Origin: Thermoflexus sp.
GTDB taxonomy: Bacteria; Chloroflexota; Anaerolineae; Aggregatilineales; Aggregatilineaceae
Direction: 5' to 3'
DNA length: 64,000 nucleotides
NCBI GenBank assembly: GCA_020724465.1
Contig: DYGX01000009.1
Coordinates: forward strand, 62,001-126,000
The notes under the pieces are model-generated. The model was given only the letters and a program-made list of their open reading frames with translations. It was not told the DNA's origin and did no database searches. Shown in pieces: positions 44,943 to 54,207 of this stretch (positions within the stretch are counted from its first letter, which is position 1; each line of letters opens with the position of its first letter). A program made the translations under genes and the position numbers.

Positions 44943-44970
44943 TTGATTATTTTTGTATAATTCATAATAT
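44943..44970 (+). promoter_or_regulatory. Candidate promoter of the response-regulator fusion operon
   Basis: TTGATT (44943-44948), 16 bp, TAATAT (44965-44970) in an AT-rich patch within the 303-bp divergent gap 44724-45026. Nothing else recognisable lies in that gap. Confidence 0.45.
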
Positions 44971-45026
44971 TGCAGCGCCGATGCGGACTTCGAGACCTGT
45001 CCCAACCGCAGAAGGAAAACACGCCT

Positions 45027-46688
45027 GTGCCCAAACCTGCGCTCTTTATGGTAGACGACGATCTGGATGTGCTGGACAGCATCGAGCGCGACCTGCGCCA
45101 TGAATACGGCGAGCGCTTCCGCCTGCTGCGGGCCAGTTCGGGACCGTCGGCGCTGGACGCGGTGCGCCAGCTCAAGCTGCGCGGCGAGCCGGTGGCCCTC
45201 TTTCTGGTCGATCAGCGCATGCCGGAGATGACCGGCGTTCAGTTCCTGGCCGAGGCGATCAAGATCTTCCCGGACTCCAAGCGCGTTCTGCTGACCGCCT
45301 ACACCGACATCGAGGCGGCCATCCAGGCAATCAACGACGTTGGCATCCATCACTACCTGCTCAAGCCCTGGCACCCGCCCGAAGAACGGCTGTACCCCGT
45401 TCTGGACGATCTGCTTAGCGACTGGCTCTCGTCCTATCGCCCGCCGTTTGAGGGCCTGCGCATCATCGGCTACCGCTGGTCGCCCGCCTGCCACGAAGTC
45501 AAGCAGTTCCTGGCGCTCAACCAGGTCCCCTACCAATGGCTGAGCATCGACCAGTCGCAGGAAGCCCAGGTGCTGCTCGATCAGATGCAGCTTGAGCACC
45601 CTCGCCTGCCGGTGGTGTTGTTCCCCGATGGAACCTACCTTGATAACCCCGGCATCAGCGCGCTCGCCGAGCGCATCGGCCTGACCATGCGCGCCAAGCG
45701 CCCCTTCTACGATCTGGCAATCATCGGCGCGGGGCCGTCCGGGCTGGCAGCGGGGATCTACGCCGCGTCGGAAGGGCTGCGCACCGTCCTGATCGAAAAG
45801 CAGGCGCCCGGCGGCCAGGCCGGGACCAGCGCCCGCATCGAGAACTATCTGGGCTTCCCGGTCGGGTTGAGTGGGGCGGACCTCGCGCGCCGGGCGACGG
45901 CGCAGGCCCGGCGTTTTGGTGCGGAGATCCTCTCGCCGGTCGAAGCGATCGGCCTGCGGGTCGAAGGCCCCTACCGGATCATTACCCTGTCGGACGGGCG
46001 CGAGATTAGCTGCCACGCGCTGCTGATCACCACCGGCGTGACGTACCGCATGCTCGACGTGCCGGGGGTCAGTCGGCTTACCGGGGCCGGGGTGTACTAT
46101 GGCGCCACCATGAGCGAAGCCCCCGCCTACGAGGGTCAAGAGGTGTTCATCGTCGGGGCCGGCAACTCGGCCGGGCAGGCAGCGGTCTACTTCTCCAAGC
46201 ACGCCCGGCGTGTGCGCCTGCTGGCGCGCACCGCAACCCTGACGACCAGCATGTCGCAGTACCTCATCGACCAGCTGCACGCCATCGAGAACATCACGAT
46301 CCACACCGAGACGCTCATCGCCGAAGCCCACGGCACCGAGCACCTCGAAGCGATCACAATCGAGTGTAACGGGCAGCGCCAGACACTGCCGGCCGACGCG
46401 CTGTTCGTGTTCATCGGAGCCACGCCGCCGACCGACTGGCTGCGCGACGTCATCGCCTGCGATCCGCAGGGATACATCCTGTGCGGGTCATGGTCATATC
46501 TTGCCGACGGGCAGGTTCGCCCGCCCGGCTGGCCGCTGGAGCGCGATCCGTACATGTTCGAGACGAATGTGCCCGGCGTCTTCGCCACCGGCGATGTGCG
46601 CCACGGCTCCGTCAAGCGCATCGCGACCGCCGTCGGCGAGGGGGCGATGGTTGTCCAGTTCGTGCACCAGTACCTGGGGAACCTGTGA
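45027..46688 (+). CDS. Response regulator-glutaredoxin-like-thioredoxin-reductase-like fusion
   Basis: A 553-residue three-domain protein. Residues 1-125 are a receiver domain (acidic patch DDD at 10-12, phospho-Asp62 in LVDQRMPEMTG, Lys113 in LLKPW). Residues 144-220 resemble a glutaredoxin fold with a single Cys155 in YRWSPACHEVKQFL. Residues 228-553 are a flavoprotein with FAD motif GAGPSG, GGQAGTSARIENYLGFP, NAD(P) motif VGAGNSAGQAA and GVFATGDVRHGSVKRI. The CxxC of thioredoxin reductase is replaced by GATM, so disulfide exchange by the standard route is excluded. The start is a GTG with AAGGAAAA upstream. The histidine kinase 3 bp downstream is the obvious partner. Confidence 0.9.
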   Translation: MPKPALFMVDDDLDVLDSIERDLRHEYGERFRLLRASSGPSALDAVRQLKLRGEPVALFLVDQRMPEMTGVQFLAEAIKIFPDSKRVLLTAYTDIEAAIQAINDVGIHHYLLKPWHPPEERLYPVLDDLLSDWLSSYRPPFEGLRIIGYRWSPACHEVKQFLALNQVPYQWLSIDQSQEAQVLLDQMQLEHPRLPVVLFPDGTYLDNPGISALAERIGLTMRAKRPFYDLAIIGAGPSGLAAGIYAASEGLRTVLIEKQAPGGQAGTSARIENYLGFPVGLSGADLARRATAQARRFGAEILSPVEAIGLRVEGPYRIITLSDGREISCHALLITTGVTYRMLDVPGVSRLTGAGVYYGATMSEAPAYEGQEVFIVGAGNSAGQAAVYFSKHARRVRLLARTATLTTSMSQYLIDQLHAIENITIHTETLIAEAHGTEHLEAITIECNGQRQTLPADALFVFIGATPPTDWLRDVIACDPQGYILCGSWSYLADGQVRPPGWPLERDPYMFETNVPGVFATGDVRHGSVKRIATAVGEGAMVVQFVHQYLGNL

Positions 46689-46691
46689 CGG

Positions 46692-48077
46692 ATGGACGAG
46701 CGCCTGAAACAATCCCCCGCCTTCGCCGAACTGACCGACGCGCAGCTCGCGCATATTGTGGCGTTGGGCAGGGAAGTGACATTCCCTAAAGATGCGATCA
46801 TCATTCAGGAAGGGGCGCAGTCCAGGGGGATGTACGTCCTGCTCGACGGCGAGCTGATCGTCACCAAGCACATTCGCGGGCGCTCGGTCACGCTCAGCCG
46901 TCTGGAGCCGGTGACCTTCGTCGGCGAGATCTCGGTCATGACCGGCTTCGACCATATGGCGACCGTGCGAGCCGTCACCGACGCGCGCCTGTTGTTCTAC
47001 GACGTGGCGCTGTTCCGGGCGATCTTCGAGGACTCGCCGCTGCTGCGCATCCTTTTATCAACCACCGCCGAGCGCTTGCGGCGCATGGAAGCGGCGGTGC
47101 GCCAGGAAGAAAAACTGACCGCTCTGGGGCGTCTGTCTGCCGGGCTGGCGCACGAGCTGAACAACCCGGCCGCCGCCAGCGTGCGCGCGGCCAAGCAGCT
47201 CCCCGCCGTGCTCTCGGCACTGCAAACGCTGGTCTTTCAGCTAAGCGAATTCGGCCTGACCGCAGACCAGCTCAGCTTTCTTGACGAGCGCCAGAGCCAG
47301 TTGATGGCGCGCGCCACACAGCCCGACACGCTCGCGCCGCTGGAGCGTGCCGACCGGGAAGATGAGCTTGTCGCGTGGATGGGCGCGCACGGCATCGACA
47401 ACGGCTGGCAGCTTGCCCCGATGTTCGTCCGCGCGCAGATCACGGTGGGCGAGCTAGACGAGATCCGGATCATGCTGGGCGACCGCGCGCTCCGCACCGC
47501 GCTGGCGTGGCTGGAAGGCGTGCTGAACGTGGTGAGCATGCTCACCACCATCGAACAGAGCGCCGAGCGGATTCACAGCCTGGTTACGGCGATCAAAGCC
47601 TACAGCTACATGGATCAGTCACCTGTGCAGGAGATCGACATCCACCAGGGGCTGGAGAACACCCTCGCCATTCTGGCGCACAAACTCAAGAACATCACCG
47701 TCGTGCGCGAGTACGACCCGTCTATGCCGCGCGTGACGGCCTACGGCAGCCTGCTCAACCAGGTGTGGACCAACCTGCTCGACAACGCCATCGACGCGCT
47801 GAAGGGCAACGGGACGATCTGGATCCGCACCGCCTTCGAGCACGATCATGTCACGGTGGAGATCGCCGACAACGGCCCCGGCATCCCGCCCGAAGTGCAG
47901 TCGCGCATCTTCGAGCCGTTCTTCACCACGAAAGGCATCGGCGACGGGACCGGCATGGGCCTCGACATCGCCTACCGGATCGTAGTCGAGGATCACCGGG
48001 GCGATCTCCAGGTCACGTCCCAGCCGGGAGACACGCGCTTCCAGGTCTGCCTGCCCCTTCAACCCAACGGGGAGTGA
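46692..48077 (+). CDS. Cyclic-nucleotide-binding-domain sensor histidine kinase
   Basis: A 461-residue soluble kinase. Residues 10-115 form a cNMP/CRP-like effector domain (FPKDAIIIQEGAQSRGMYVLLDGEL, FVGEISVMTGFDHMATVRAVTD). The phosphoacceptor His154 is in LSAGLAHELNNPAAA. The ATPase domain has N-box NLLDNAIDAL, DNGPGIPPEVQSRIFEPFFTTK and GTGMGLDIAYRIVVEDH. There are no transmembrane helices, so it reads a cytosolic signal. It probably phosphorylates Asp62 of the upstream fusion; together they form a redox-linked two-component pair. Confidence 0.92.
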   Translation: MDERLKQSPAFAELTDAQLAHIVALGREVTFPKDAIIIQEGAQSRGMYVLLDGELIVTKHIRGRSVTLSRLEPVTFVGEISVMTGFDHMATVRAVTDARLLFYDVALFRAIFEDSPLLRILLSTTAERLRRMEAAVRQEEKLTALGRLSAGLAHELNNPAAASVRAAKQLPAVLSALQTLVFQLSEFGLTADQLSFLDERQSQLMARATQPDTLAPLERADREDELVAWMGAHGIDNGWQLAPMFVRAQITVGELDEIRIMLGDRALRTALAWLEGVLNVVSMLTTIEQSAERIHSLVTAIKAYSYMDQSPVQEIDIHQGLENTLAILAHKLKNITVVREYDPSMPRVTAYGSLLNQVWTNLLDNAIDALKGNGTIWIRTAFEHDHVTVEIADNGPGIPPEVQSRIFEPFFTTKGIGDGTGMGLDIAYRIVVEDHRGDLQVTSQPGDTRFQVCLPLQPNGE

Positions 48078-48108
48078 GCCGGCGCATGGACATGCCTCGC
48101 CGCCCCGG

Positions 48109-48813
48109 CTACCCGCCCAGGTAGGCGCGCTGGACTTCCGGGCTGGCGCTCAGTTCGGCGCTCGGCCCGGATAGCACGATACTGCCTGTTTCCAGCACGT
48201 AGCCGCGGTTCGCCAGCTTCAGGGCCATGTGGGCGTTCTGCTCGACAAGCAGAATCGTCGTGCCCCGCTGGTTGATCTCGGCCAGGATCTCGAAGATATG
48301 CTGCACCAGGATCGGCGCGAGGCCCATCGACGGCTCGTCGAGCAGCATTAGCCTGCCGCCTGTCACCAGCGCGCGGCCCACGGCCAGCATCTGCTGCTCG
48401 CCGCCCGAAAGCGTGTCGCCAAGCTGGTTGCGGCGCTCGGCCAGCCGGGGGAAGTACTCGAACGCGCGCTCGATCCGCCGTTCCAGTTCCTGCCCGCTGA
48501 TCTGAAACCCTGCCAGGCGCAGGTTCTCGTAGACTGTCAGGTTGCCGAAGATGCGGCGCCCCTCCGGAACAAGCGCCACCCCCAACCTGACGACATCGTG
48601 CGCATTCATCCGGGCCAGATTGGTGCCCTGGTAGATGATCTCCCCCTGATCCGGCCGCAGCAGCCCCGCAATGGTGTTGAGGATGGTGGACTTGCCCGCT
48701 CCATTCGCGCCGATCAGCGTGACGATTTCGCCCTCGTCCACGTCGAAGGAGACGCCGTGCACCGCCTTGATGCTGCCATAGGATACGTGCAGATCGTGAA
48801 CGCTGAACAGCAC
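48109..48813 (-). CDS. livF: LivF-type branched-chain amino-acid ABC ATPase
   Basis: A 234-residue ATPase. Walker A GANGAGKST, signature LSGGEQQMLAVGRAL, Walker B LMLLDEPSMGLAP and the LivF-typical end SAELSASPEVQRAYLGG are present. The start is a GTG with GGAGG 8 nt upstream; its first base is the last of the livG stop (TAGTG). A longer open frame upstream is only the other frame of livG. Acts with LivG on the LivH/LivM channel. Confidence 0.92.
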   Translation of the reverse strand: MLFSVHDLHVSYGSIKAVHGVSFDVDEGEIVTLIGANGAGKSTILNTIAGLLRPDQGEIIYQGTNLARMNAHDVVRLGVALVPEGRRIFGNLTVYENLRLAGFQISGQELERRIERAFEYFPRLAERRNQLGDTLSGGEQQMLAVGRALVTGGRLMLLDEPSMGLAPILVQHIFEILAEINQRGTTILLVEQNAHMALKLANRGYVLETGSIVLSGPSAELSASPEVQRAYLGG

Positions 48814-49586
48814 TAGAGCACCTCCGCTTGCTCGCCCAGATAGGCCTCGATGACCCTGGGGTTGTTGCGGATCTCCTCTGGCGTCCCTTCGGCGATGGTC
48901 GCGCCGAAATCCAGCACCTTGATCCGCTCGCAGATGTTCATCACCAGGCGCATTTGATGCTCGATCAGCCAGATCGTCAGATGGAACTCGTCGCGAATCC
49001 AGTGGATGAACTCCATCAGCGCGCCGACTTCGCGCGGGTTCATGCCGGCGGCCGGCTCGTCCAGCAGCAGAAGCTGCGGGCGGGCGGCCAGCGCGCGCAC
49101 GATCTCGACCCGCCGCTGCTCGCCGTAGGGCAGGTTCTTGACCGGCTCGTGCGCGTACCGCTCCAGCCCAAACAGCCGCAACAGTTCCATCGAGTGCTCC
49201 TCGATCGCGCGCTCCTGGCGCCGGTAGCGGGGCAGCCGCAAGAACGCTTCGGCCAGCGAATAGTTGATGCGGCTGTGATGCGCGACCCGCACGTTGTCGA
49301 GCACGGACATCATGTTCCACAGGCGGATCGTCTGGAACGTGCGGCTGATGCCCAGCGCGGTGATCTCATGGGGCGGCTTGCCCACCAGGTTCTCGCCACG
49401 GAACAGGATCTCGCCCTGGCTGGCGCGGTACGCGCCCGTGACCAGGTTAAAGACGGTCGTCTTGCCGGCCCCGTTCGGCCCGATCAGGCCCAGCAGCTCG
49501 CCCTCGTGGATGGTCAGGTTGAGGTTGTCGACGGCGAGCAGCCCGCCGAAGTAGTGCGACAGCTTGTTAATCTGCAGCAGCGTCAT
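48813..49586 (-). CDS. livG: LivG-type branched-chain amino-acid ABC ATPase
   Basis: A 257-residue ATPase with Walker A GPNGAGKTT, the LivG-specific ISRTFQTIRLWNMMSVLDNVRVA stretch, signature-region LPYGEQRRVEIVRAL and Walker B LLLLDEPAAGMNP. It overlaps livM by 20 bp and livF by 1 bp. Partner of LivF in the heterodimeric motor. Confidence 0.93.
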   Translation of the reverse strand: MTLLQINKLSHYFGGLLAVDNLNLTIHEGELLGLIGPNGAGKTTVFNLVTGAYRASQGEILFRGENLVGKPPHEITALGISRTFQTIRLWNMMSVLDNVRVAHHSRINYSLAEAFLRLPRYRRQERAIEEHSMELLRLFGLERYAHEPVKNLPYGEQRRVEIVRALAARPQLLLLDEPAAGMNPREVGALMEFIHWIRDEFHLTIWLIEHQMRLVMNICERIKVLDFGATIAEGTPEEIRNNPRVIEAYLGEQAEVL

Positions 49587-51585
49587 CGCGCACCCCCATC
49601 GGACCAGCCGGAGCGTCGTCCTCGCGGATCCCCTTTAGATTGATGTTGATCTCGCGGAACCCGAACAACCCTTGCGGCCGGAACAGCATCAGCAGAATCA
49701 GGATCAAAGGCAACACGACCCATTTGAGCACGGCCAGCGGGCGCAGGGCTTCGATCAGGATGGTGAACAGCACGGCGGCCACAATCGACCCGGAGATCGT
49801 GCCCATGCCGCCCAGGTAGACCATCACCAGCGCCTCGGTCGATTTGAGAATCCCGAAAACGCCCGGGTTCACGTAGGCCAGCACGTGCGCGAACAACCCG
49901 CCGGAAACCCCCGCGATGAACGACGACACCAGGAACGCCACCAGCTTGATCCGCCGTGTGTGGACGCCCATCAGCTCAGCGGCGATTTCATCCTCGCGGA
50001 TGGCGACGATCCCTTTCCCGAAGGTCGAGCTGACCAGGTGATGGATCGCCAGGACCGACAGGATGGTGAAGACGAAAATCCAGCGCAGGTTGGTCCACAG
50101 CGGAACCCCATTGAGGCCGCGCGGCCCGCCGATGGCGTCGATGTTGTTGATCAGACCGGTCACGATGAAGTTGACGGCCAGCGTCACAATCGCCAGGTAG
50201 TCGCCGCGTGTCCGGAACGACGGAAACGCGACGAGCAGCCCGGCCAGCGCCGCCGCCACACCGCCAGCGATCAGCGCGATCGCAAATCCGATGGTCAGCG
50301 CCCAGCCGGGCACCGAGAGCACCGCCTCGCCAAAAACGCGTTCGTCCACGAACAACCACATCGTCAGGATCGACGAGACATAGGCGCCCACCGCCATAAA
50401 CCCGGCGTGGCCGACCGAGAACTCGCCCATATAGCCGTTGACCAGATTCAGGCTGATCGCCAGCATGATGTTGACGCCCATGTAGATCAACACCAGCTCG
50501 CGATAGTCGCTCAGCGCGCCCCAGCGCGACACCGCGCCGTACAGGACCACAATCTGCAGCGCCAGCCCGGCCCACGTCGGCAGGCGCACCAGCAGCGCGT
50601 TGCTCGGTCGGCGCAGCAGCAGCGCCACGACCAGCACCGGGATGACAAACATGATCAGGTCGTATTCGACGACGCGCAGAAGCACGCTGAAGAAGCCCGG
50701 TTCGCGCGGGCCGTGCGACGTCAGCGCGTAGACGAAATCTTCCGCCAGCTTGCGCACCGCTTCCCACGAGTGCTGCAGCGGCGCGTCGAAGCTGTCGGAC
50801 GGCGAGGGGAACAGAGGCGCCAGCACGCCGGAGAAATCCAGCCTGGAGAACGGCTCGAGCAGTTCCGTGCTGCCGAACAGGCTCGGCATCCGGCGGAAAC
50901 CAAGCAGCCGGGCGAACGCCTGCCCCTCGCGACGCTCAAGCTCCGTCGCAGCGAACATGCCAATCAAATACGCCAGTACAGGCACCCGGCTGAGTTGCAG
51001 CGCGGCGGCTGCCTGCCGCACGGTGGCGGAGAGCCGGGCGCGTCCCAGCGCCAGAGCCGAGCGCCGCTCCCCTGGCAGCACCGCCGCGTCCCCGACCACG
51101 GCGGGCGCTGCCGCCTCAGACGGGTTCGAGGTGTTGGCACGCGGGATCGCCGCCTGGAGCACCAGGCCCAGGCCCGCTACCAGCGCCAGATAGAACCCCC
51201 CGCGCACGTAATCGGTCGCGCTGGTCGTATCGTTGACCCAATCTTCGTAGAAAAAGATCCCGTAGTAGTAACCAACCAGAATCAGGCCCAGGATAAACAC
51301 CAGCCTGGCCGCCATCCGGGCGCGGCGTGGTGATGCCAGGCTCCACACGGCCAGCCCTGCTCCAGCCAGCGCCACAACGGGAACGACGATCAAAAACAAG
51401 TTCGTGATCCGGGCGGGGACGTCAAGCTCTCTGTCCGTGTCGGCGATCAGGTTATAGGCGGTAACGGTAGACCCATCTTCCAGAGACAGCCAGGGGACGC
51501 CCAGCACGGCGATCAGGATGACGGCGGCGCAAGCCAGCACCAGCCAGTCACCGATAGAGAAGGGACGATTCGCGGCACCAAACAT
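49567..51585 (-). CDS. livM: LivM-type permease with a ~360-residue additional N-terminal region
   Basis: A 672-residue protein; LivM is normally 300-420. The channel core starts near residue 365 (YMGVNIMLAISLNLVNGYMGEFSVGHAGFMAVGAYV) and has the family blocks FRTRGDYLAIVTLAVNFIV, GIVAIREDEIAAELMGV and YLGGMGTISGSIVAA. The first 360 residues hold about four helices in 15-146 (WLVLACAAVILIAVLGVPW, FLIVVPVVALAGAGL, LVFILGLILVGYYYGIFF), then a soluble stretch (150-300), then two more helices (312-324, 340-352). I do not recognise this extension. ATG 51585 is chosen for its signal-anchor start. Confidence 0.88.
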   Translation of the reverse strand: MFGAANRPFSIGDWLVLACAAVILIAVLGVPWLSLEDGSTVTAYNLIADTDRELDVPARITNLFLIVVPVVALAGAGLAVWSLASPRRARMAARLVFILGLILVGYYYGIFFYEDWVNDTTSATDYVRGGFYLALVAGLGLVLQAAIPRANTSNPSEAAAPAVVGDAAVLPGERRSALALGRARLSATVRQAAAALQLSRVPVLAYLIGMFAATELERREGQAFARLLGFRRMPSLFGSTELLEPFSRLDFSGVLAPLFPSPSDSFDAPLQHSWEAVRKLAEDFVYALTSHGPREPGFFSVLLRVVEYDLIMFVIPVLVVALLLRRPSNALLVRLPTWAGLALQIVVLYGAVSRWGALSDYRELVLIYMGVNIMLAISLNLVNGYMGEFSVGHAGFMAVGAYVSSILTMWLFVDERVFGEAVLSVPGWALTIGFAIALIAGGVAAALAGLLVAFPSFRTRGDYLAIVTLAVNFIVTGLINNIDAIGGPRGLNGVPLWTNLRWIFVFTILSVLAIHHLVSSTFGKGIVAIREDEIAAELMGVHTRRIKLVAFLVSSFIAGVSGGLFAHVLAYVNPGVFGILKSTEALVMVYLGGMGTISGSIVAAVLFTILIEALRPLAVLKWVVLPLILILLMLFRPQGLFGFREININLKGIREDDAPAGPMGVRDDAAAD

Positions 51586-51598
51586 GAGGGCGTCTTCC

Positions 51599-52495
51599 CT
51601 ACACTTTCTGGCGACGTGCCACGCCGAACAACCCGGTCGGGCGCACGACAAGGATGATCAGAAGCAGGCCGAAAGCGATCGGGTCGCGCCAGGTCGATGA
51701 GATCCCAAAGCTGGCGCCATAGGCCGGCACCATGATCTCGATGAAGCCCAGCAGCAGCCCGCCGATCGCCGCCCCGCGAATGTCACCGATGCCGCCCACT
51801 ACCGCCGCAATAAAAGCCTTCCAGCCGACGCGCATCCCCATGTAGGGGTTGAGCACCGGAAACGCGACGCCCCACAGAATGCCGCCCGCCGCCGCCAGAC
51901 CCGCCCCCAGCAGAAACGTGAGCGAGATGATCTGGTCCTGCGAGACGCCCATCAGCGGCACCGCGAACTTGTCGTACGAGATGGCACGCATCGCCATGCC
52001 CCACTTGGTGCGCTGGACAATGGTGTAGAGCCCGGCGAACAGCACCGCTGCCAGGACGATGATGAGGATCTTGACGTTGCTGATACTCACCCCGCCGAAG
52101 TTGTAGACGGTCGTGGTGATGAAATCCTGCGGATAGCTGCGCGGGTTGGCGCCGGTGAGGGCCAGCATCCCGTTTTCCAGCAGCAGGCCGACGCCCAGGG
52201 CGGTAATCACCACCGAGAGACGAGACGCTTGCCGCAGCGGCTTGTAGGCGACGCGCTCGATTGTCACGCCCAACAAACCGGTGAGCACCATCGAGAGGAT
52301 CAGGGTCGGCACAAAGGGGAGATCGAGCGTGATGGACCCGAACACGCCCAGGAAGGCGCCCACCATGAAGATGTCGCCGTGCGCAAAGTTGATCAACAGC
52401 AGCACGCCGTAGACCATCGAGTAGCCCAGAGCTATGAGCGCATAGAGGCTGCCAAGCTGCAGGGCATTAAGCAATTGCTGGATGAAATATTCCAT
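51599..52495 (-). CDS. livH: LivH-type branched-chain amino-acid permease
   Basis: A 298-residue permease of usual length: ALQLGSLYALIALGYSMVYGVLLLINFAHGD at the start, AISYDKFAVPLMGVSQDQIISLTFLLGAGLA in the EAA region and a typical LLLIILVVRPTGLFG end. ATG 52495 is selected over a longer frame because it begins the conserved family start and follows GGCGGAGAAC. It is separated from livM by 13 bp. Confidence 0.93.
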   Translation of the reverse strand: MEYFIQQLLNALQLGSLYALIALGYSMVYGVLLLINFAHGDIFMVGAFLGVFGSITLDLPFVPTLILSMVLTGLLGVTIERVAYKPLRQASRLSVVITALGVGLLLENGMLALTGANPRSYPQDFITTTVYNFGGVSISNVKILIIVLAAVLFAGLYTIVQRTKWGMAMRAISYDKFAVPLMGVSQDQIISLTFLLGAGLAAAGGILWGVAFPVLNPYMGMRVGWKAFIAAVVGGIGDIRGAAIGGLLLGFIEIMVPAYGASFGISSTWRDPIAFGLLLIILVVRPTGLFGVARRQKV

Positions 52496-52579
52496 CAGGG
52501 GTTCTCCGCCGGTTCGCAAGCCAAAAACACGATCAGGCTGCGGTCACAGCCGGTCACAACGCAGGCAAACAAGGCAGAA

Positions 52580-52603
52580 GTGCCCCATTGGGTCATGGGG
52601 CAC
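52580..52603 (-). terminator. Hairpin between Liv binding-protein and livH
   Basis: A perfect 8-bp stem (GTGCCCCA / TGGGGCAC) with an 8-nt loop lies in the 131-bp gap after the binding-protein gene. Like the hairpin at 9003-9028, it is placed to limit readthrough or protect the 3' end of the binding-protein mRNA. Confidence 0.5.
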
Positions 52604-52626
52604 ATCACAGCCGCTCAGACGATCGC

Positions 52627-53805
52627 TTACTCCGGTGGGAACCCTGCCGGGCAGGCCGAATCGTAGTAGGTAAACGCGCCGTCTTTGATCTGGATGATCA
52701 CCGCGCACTTGATCGGGTCACCTTGCTCGTCGAAGCTCATCAGGCCCGTCACGCCCTCGAACAGCTCGATGTTCGCCAGCGCGTCACGGATATCCGCCTT
52801 ATCCAGCGAGTTGGCGTCCTCGATCGCCGTAAAGAGCAACTGGAACGCGTCGTAGGTCAGGGCGGCCACGTCATCCGGCTTGGCGCCGTACCGCTCTTCA
52901 TAGGCGTTGATGAACGTCTGGCCGACTTCGGTGGCGATGTCCGGCGCGTAGTGCGTGCTGAAGAACAGCCCTTCACAGGCCTCGCCGCACAGCTCGATCA
53001 GGTCCGGCGTGCCCCAGCTATCGCTACCCACGATCGGGCCTTCAAAGCCCAGCTCGCGGGCCTGCTGGACGATCAGCGGAACCTCGTTGTAATACTGCGG
53101 TGTGAAGAGTACATCCGGATTGGCGGCGATGATGGACGTCAACTGCGAGCTGAAGTCGGTGTCGCCGGTGGTGAAGCTCTCGAACGCAACTACATCCACG
53201 CCGGCCGCCTCGGCGGCATCGCGGAAGTTCTCCGCCAGGCCCTTAGGATAGTCGCTGGCGACATCGTACAACACCGCCGCAGTCTCGGCCCCGAACTCAC
53301 TGACCACAAACCCGGCCACCACCGGCCCCTGGAAGGGGTCGAGGAACGCCGCGCGGAACACCCAGGGCCGGTCCAACGTCGTCGCGGGGTTTGTCGACCA
53401 AGGGCTGATCATGGGCGTCTCGCGGTCGTTGGCAACCTGGCCGGTCGGGACGGCCTGCTTGCTGGCCTGCGGTCCGATGATCGCGATCACGTCTTCTTCA
53501 ACGATCAGCCGGGTCGCGACGGCCACCGAGGACTCCGCTTTCGCCTCGTTGTCCTCGATGATGATCACGACTTCATAGTTTTCGTCGTCAATGGTCAGGC
53601 CGCACTCGGCATTGACCTCTTCTACGGCCATCCGGGCCGCTTCGACCGTGCTCTGACCCACTTTCGGGATGTCGCCCGTGAGCGGCGCAATCACCCCGAT
53701 CACCACTTCGCCGACGAAATCGCAGTCGTCCTGGGCTGCAACTGTAAATGTGCCCAGCGCAACCATAACAACCGCCAGAGCCAACGAGATGAATCGCTTG
53801 GCCAT
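52627..53805 (-). CDS. livK: LivK-type branched-chain amino-acid binding protein
   Basis: A 392-residue binding protein with signal peptide (MAKRFISLALAVVMVALGTFTVAAQ). The mature domain shows VVIGVIAPLTGDIPKVGQSTVEAARMAVEEVN, IIGPQASKQAVPTGQVAND and the SPWSTNPATT hinge, standard for Leu/Ile/Val-type receptors. Relatives also bind urea or aromatic amides, so the ligand is not proven. It is first in the operon livK-livH-livM-livG-livF. Confidence 0.9.
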   Translation of the reverse strand: MAKRFISLALAVVMVALGTFTVAAQDDCDFVGEVVIGVIAPLTGDIPKVGQSTVEAARMAVEEVNAECGLTIDDENYEVVIIIEDNEAKAESSVAVATRLIVEEDVIAIIGPQASKQAVPTGQVANDRETPMISPWSTNPATTLDRPWVFRAAFLDPFQGPVVAGFVVSEFGAETAAVLYDVASDYPKGLAENFRDAAEAAGVDVVAFESFTTGDTDFSSQLTSIIAANPDVLFTPQYYNEVPLIVQQARELGFEGPIVGSDSWGTPDLIELCGEACEGLFFSTHYAPDIATEVGQTFINAYEERYGAKPDDVAALTYDAFQLLFTAIEDANSLDKADIRDALANIELFEGVTGLMSFDEQGDPIKCAVIIQIKDGAFTYYDSACPAGFPPE

Positions 53806-54207
53806 CGTATCTCTGCCTCCGTAAGATATTCAATTGTCAAGGGGAGTACGATCACTAGATTGAACTGCGGACGATGGTTTCCGGTTTGGTTCGGCTGGTC
53901 ACCTCCTCGCGTGATGACGCGGCGCGCGATCTGGGGAGTCTTGTACCTACCACACGCCCGCGGGCCGGATGCGGCGATTTAACTCATCAGCACTGAGAAA
54001 TTGGAGCTGTCTCCGCAACCCCGTGGGGCGCTCCTGTCTGGGCAGGCCGCAGCCTGCAGCGCTGGTCCCCTCCTGGGCGATTTGGAACGCATAACAGCCT
54101 ATATGTAAGGGGTTAGTTTTTGACTAGAATGAATTCAATTATAGGTAGAGTCCTGCCGAAGGACAAGTCCCCAACCCGTCGCAGACGGTTCACAAGGCAG
54201 AAGGCCA
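53806..54207. other. Divergent intergenic region between livK and alanine racemase
   Basis: About 400 bp without a supportable gene. On the minus strand a TTGACA (about 53835-53840) precedes livK but has no good -10 at 17 bp. On the plus strand TTGACT near 54119 precedes an AT-rich stretch upstream of the racemase. Several short GC-rich inverted repeats (e.g. around 54020-54055) are present. No riboswitch was recognised. Confidence 0.4.

Noticed and set aside
48814-49320. A 403-residue livF-like protein extending upstream
   Set aside because: The upstream 170 codons are the alternative frame of livG; the GTG at 48813 with GGAGG fits the LivF family start.
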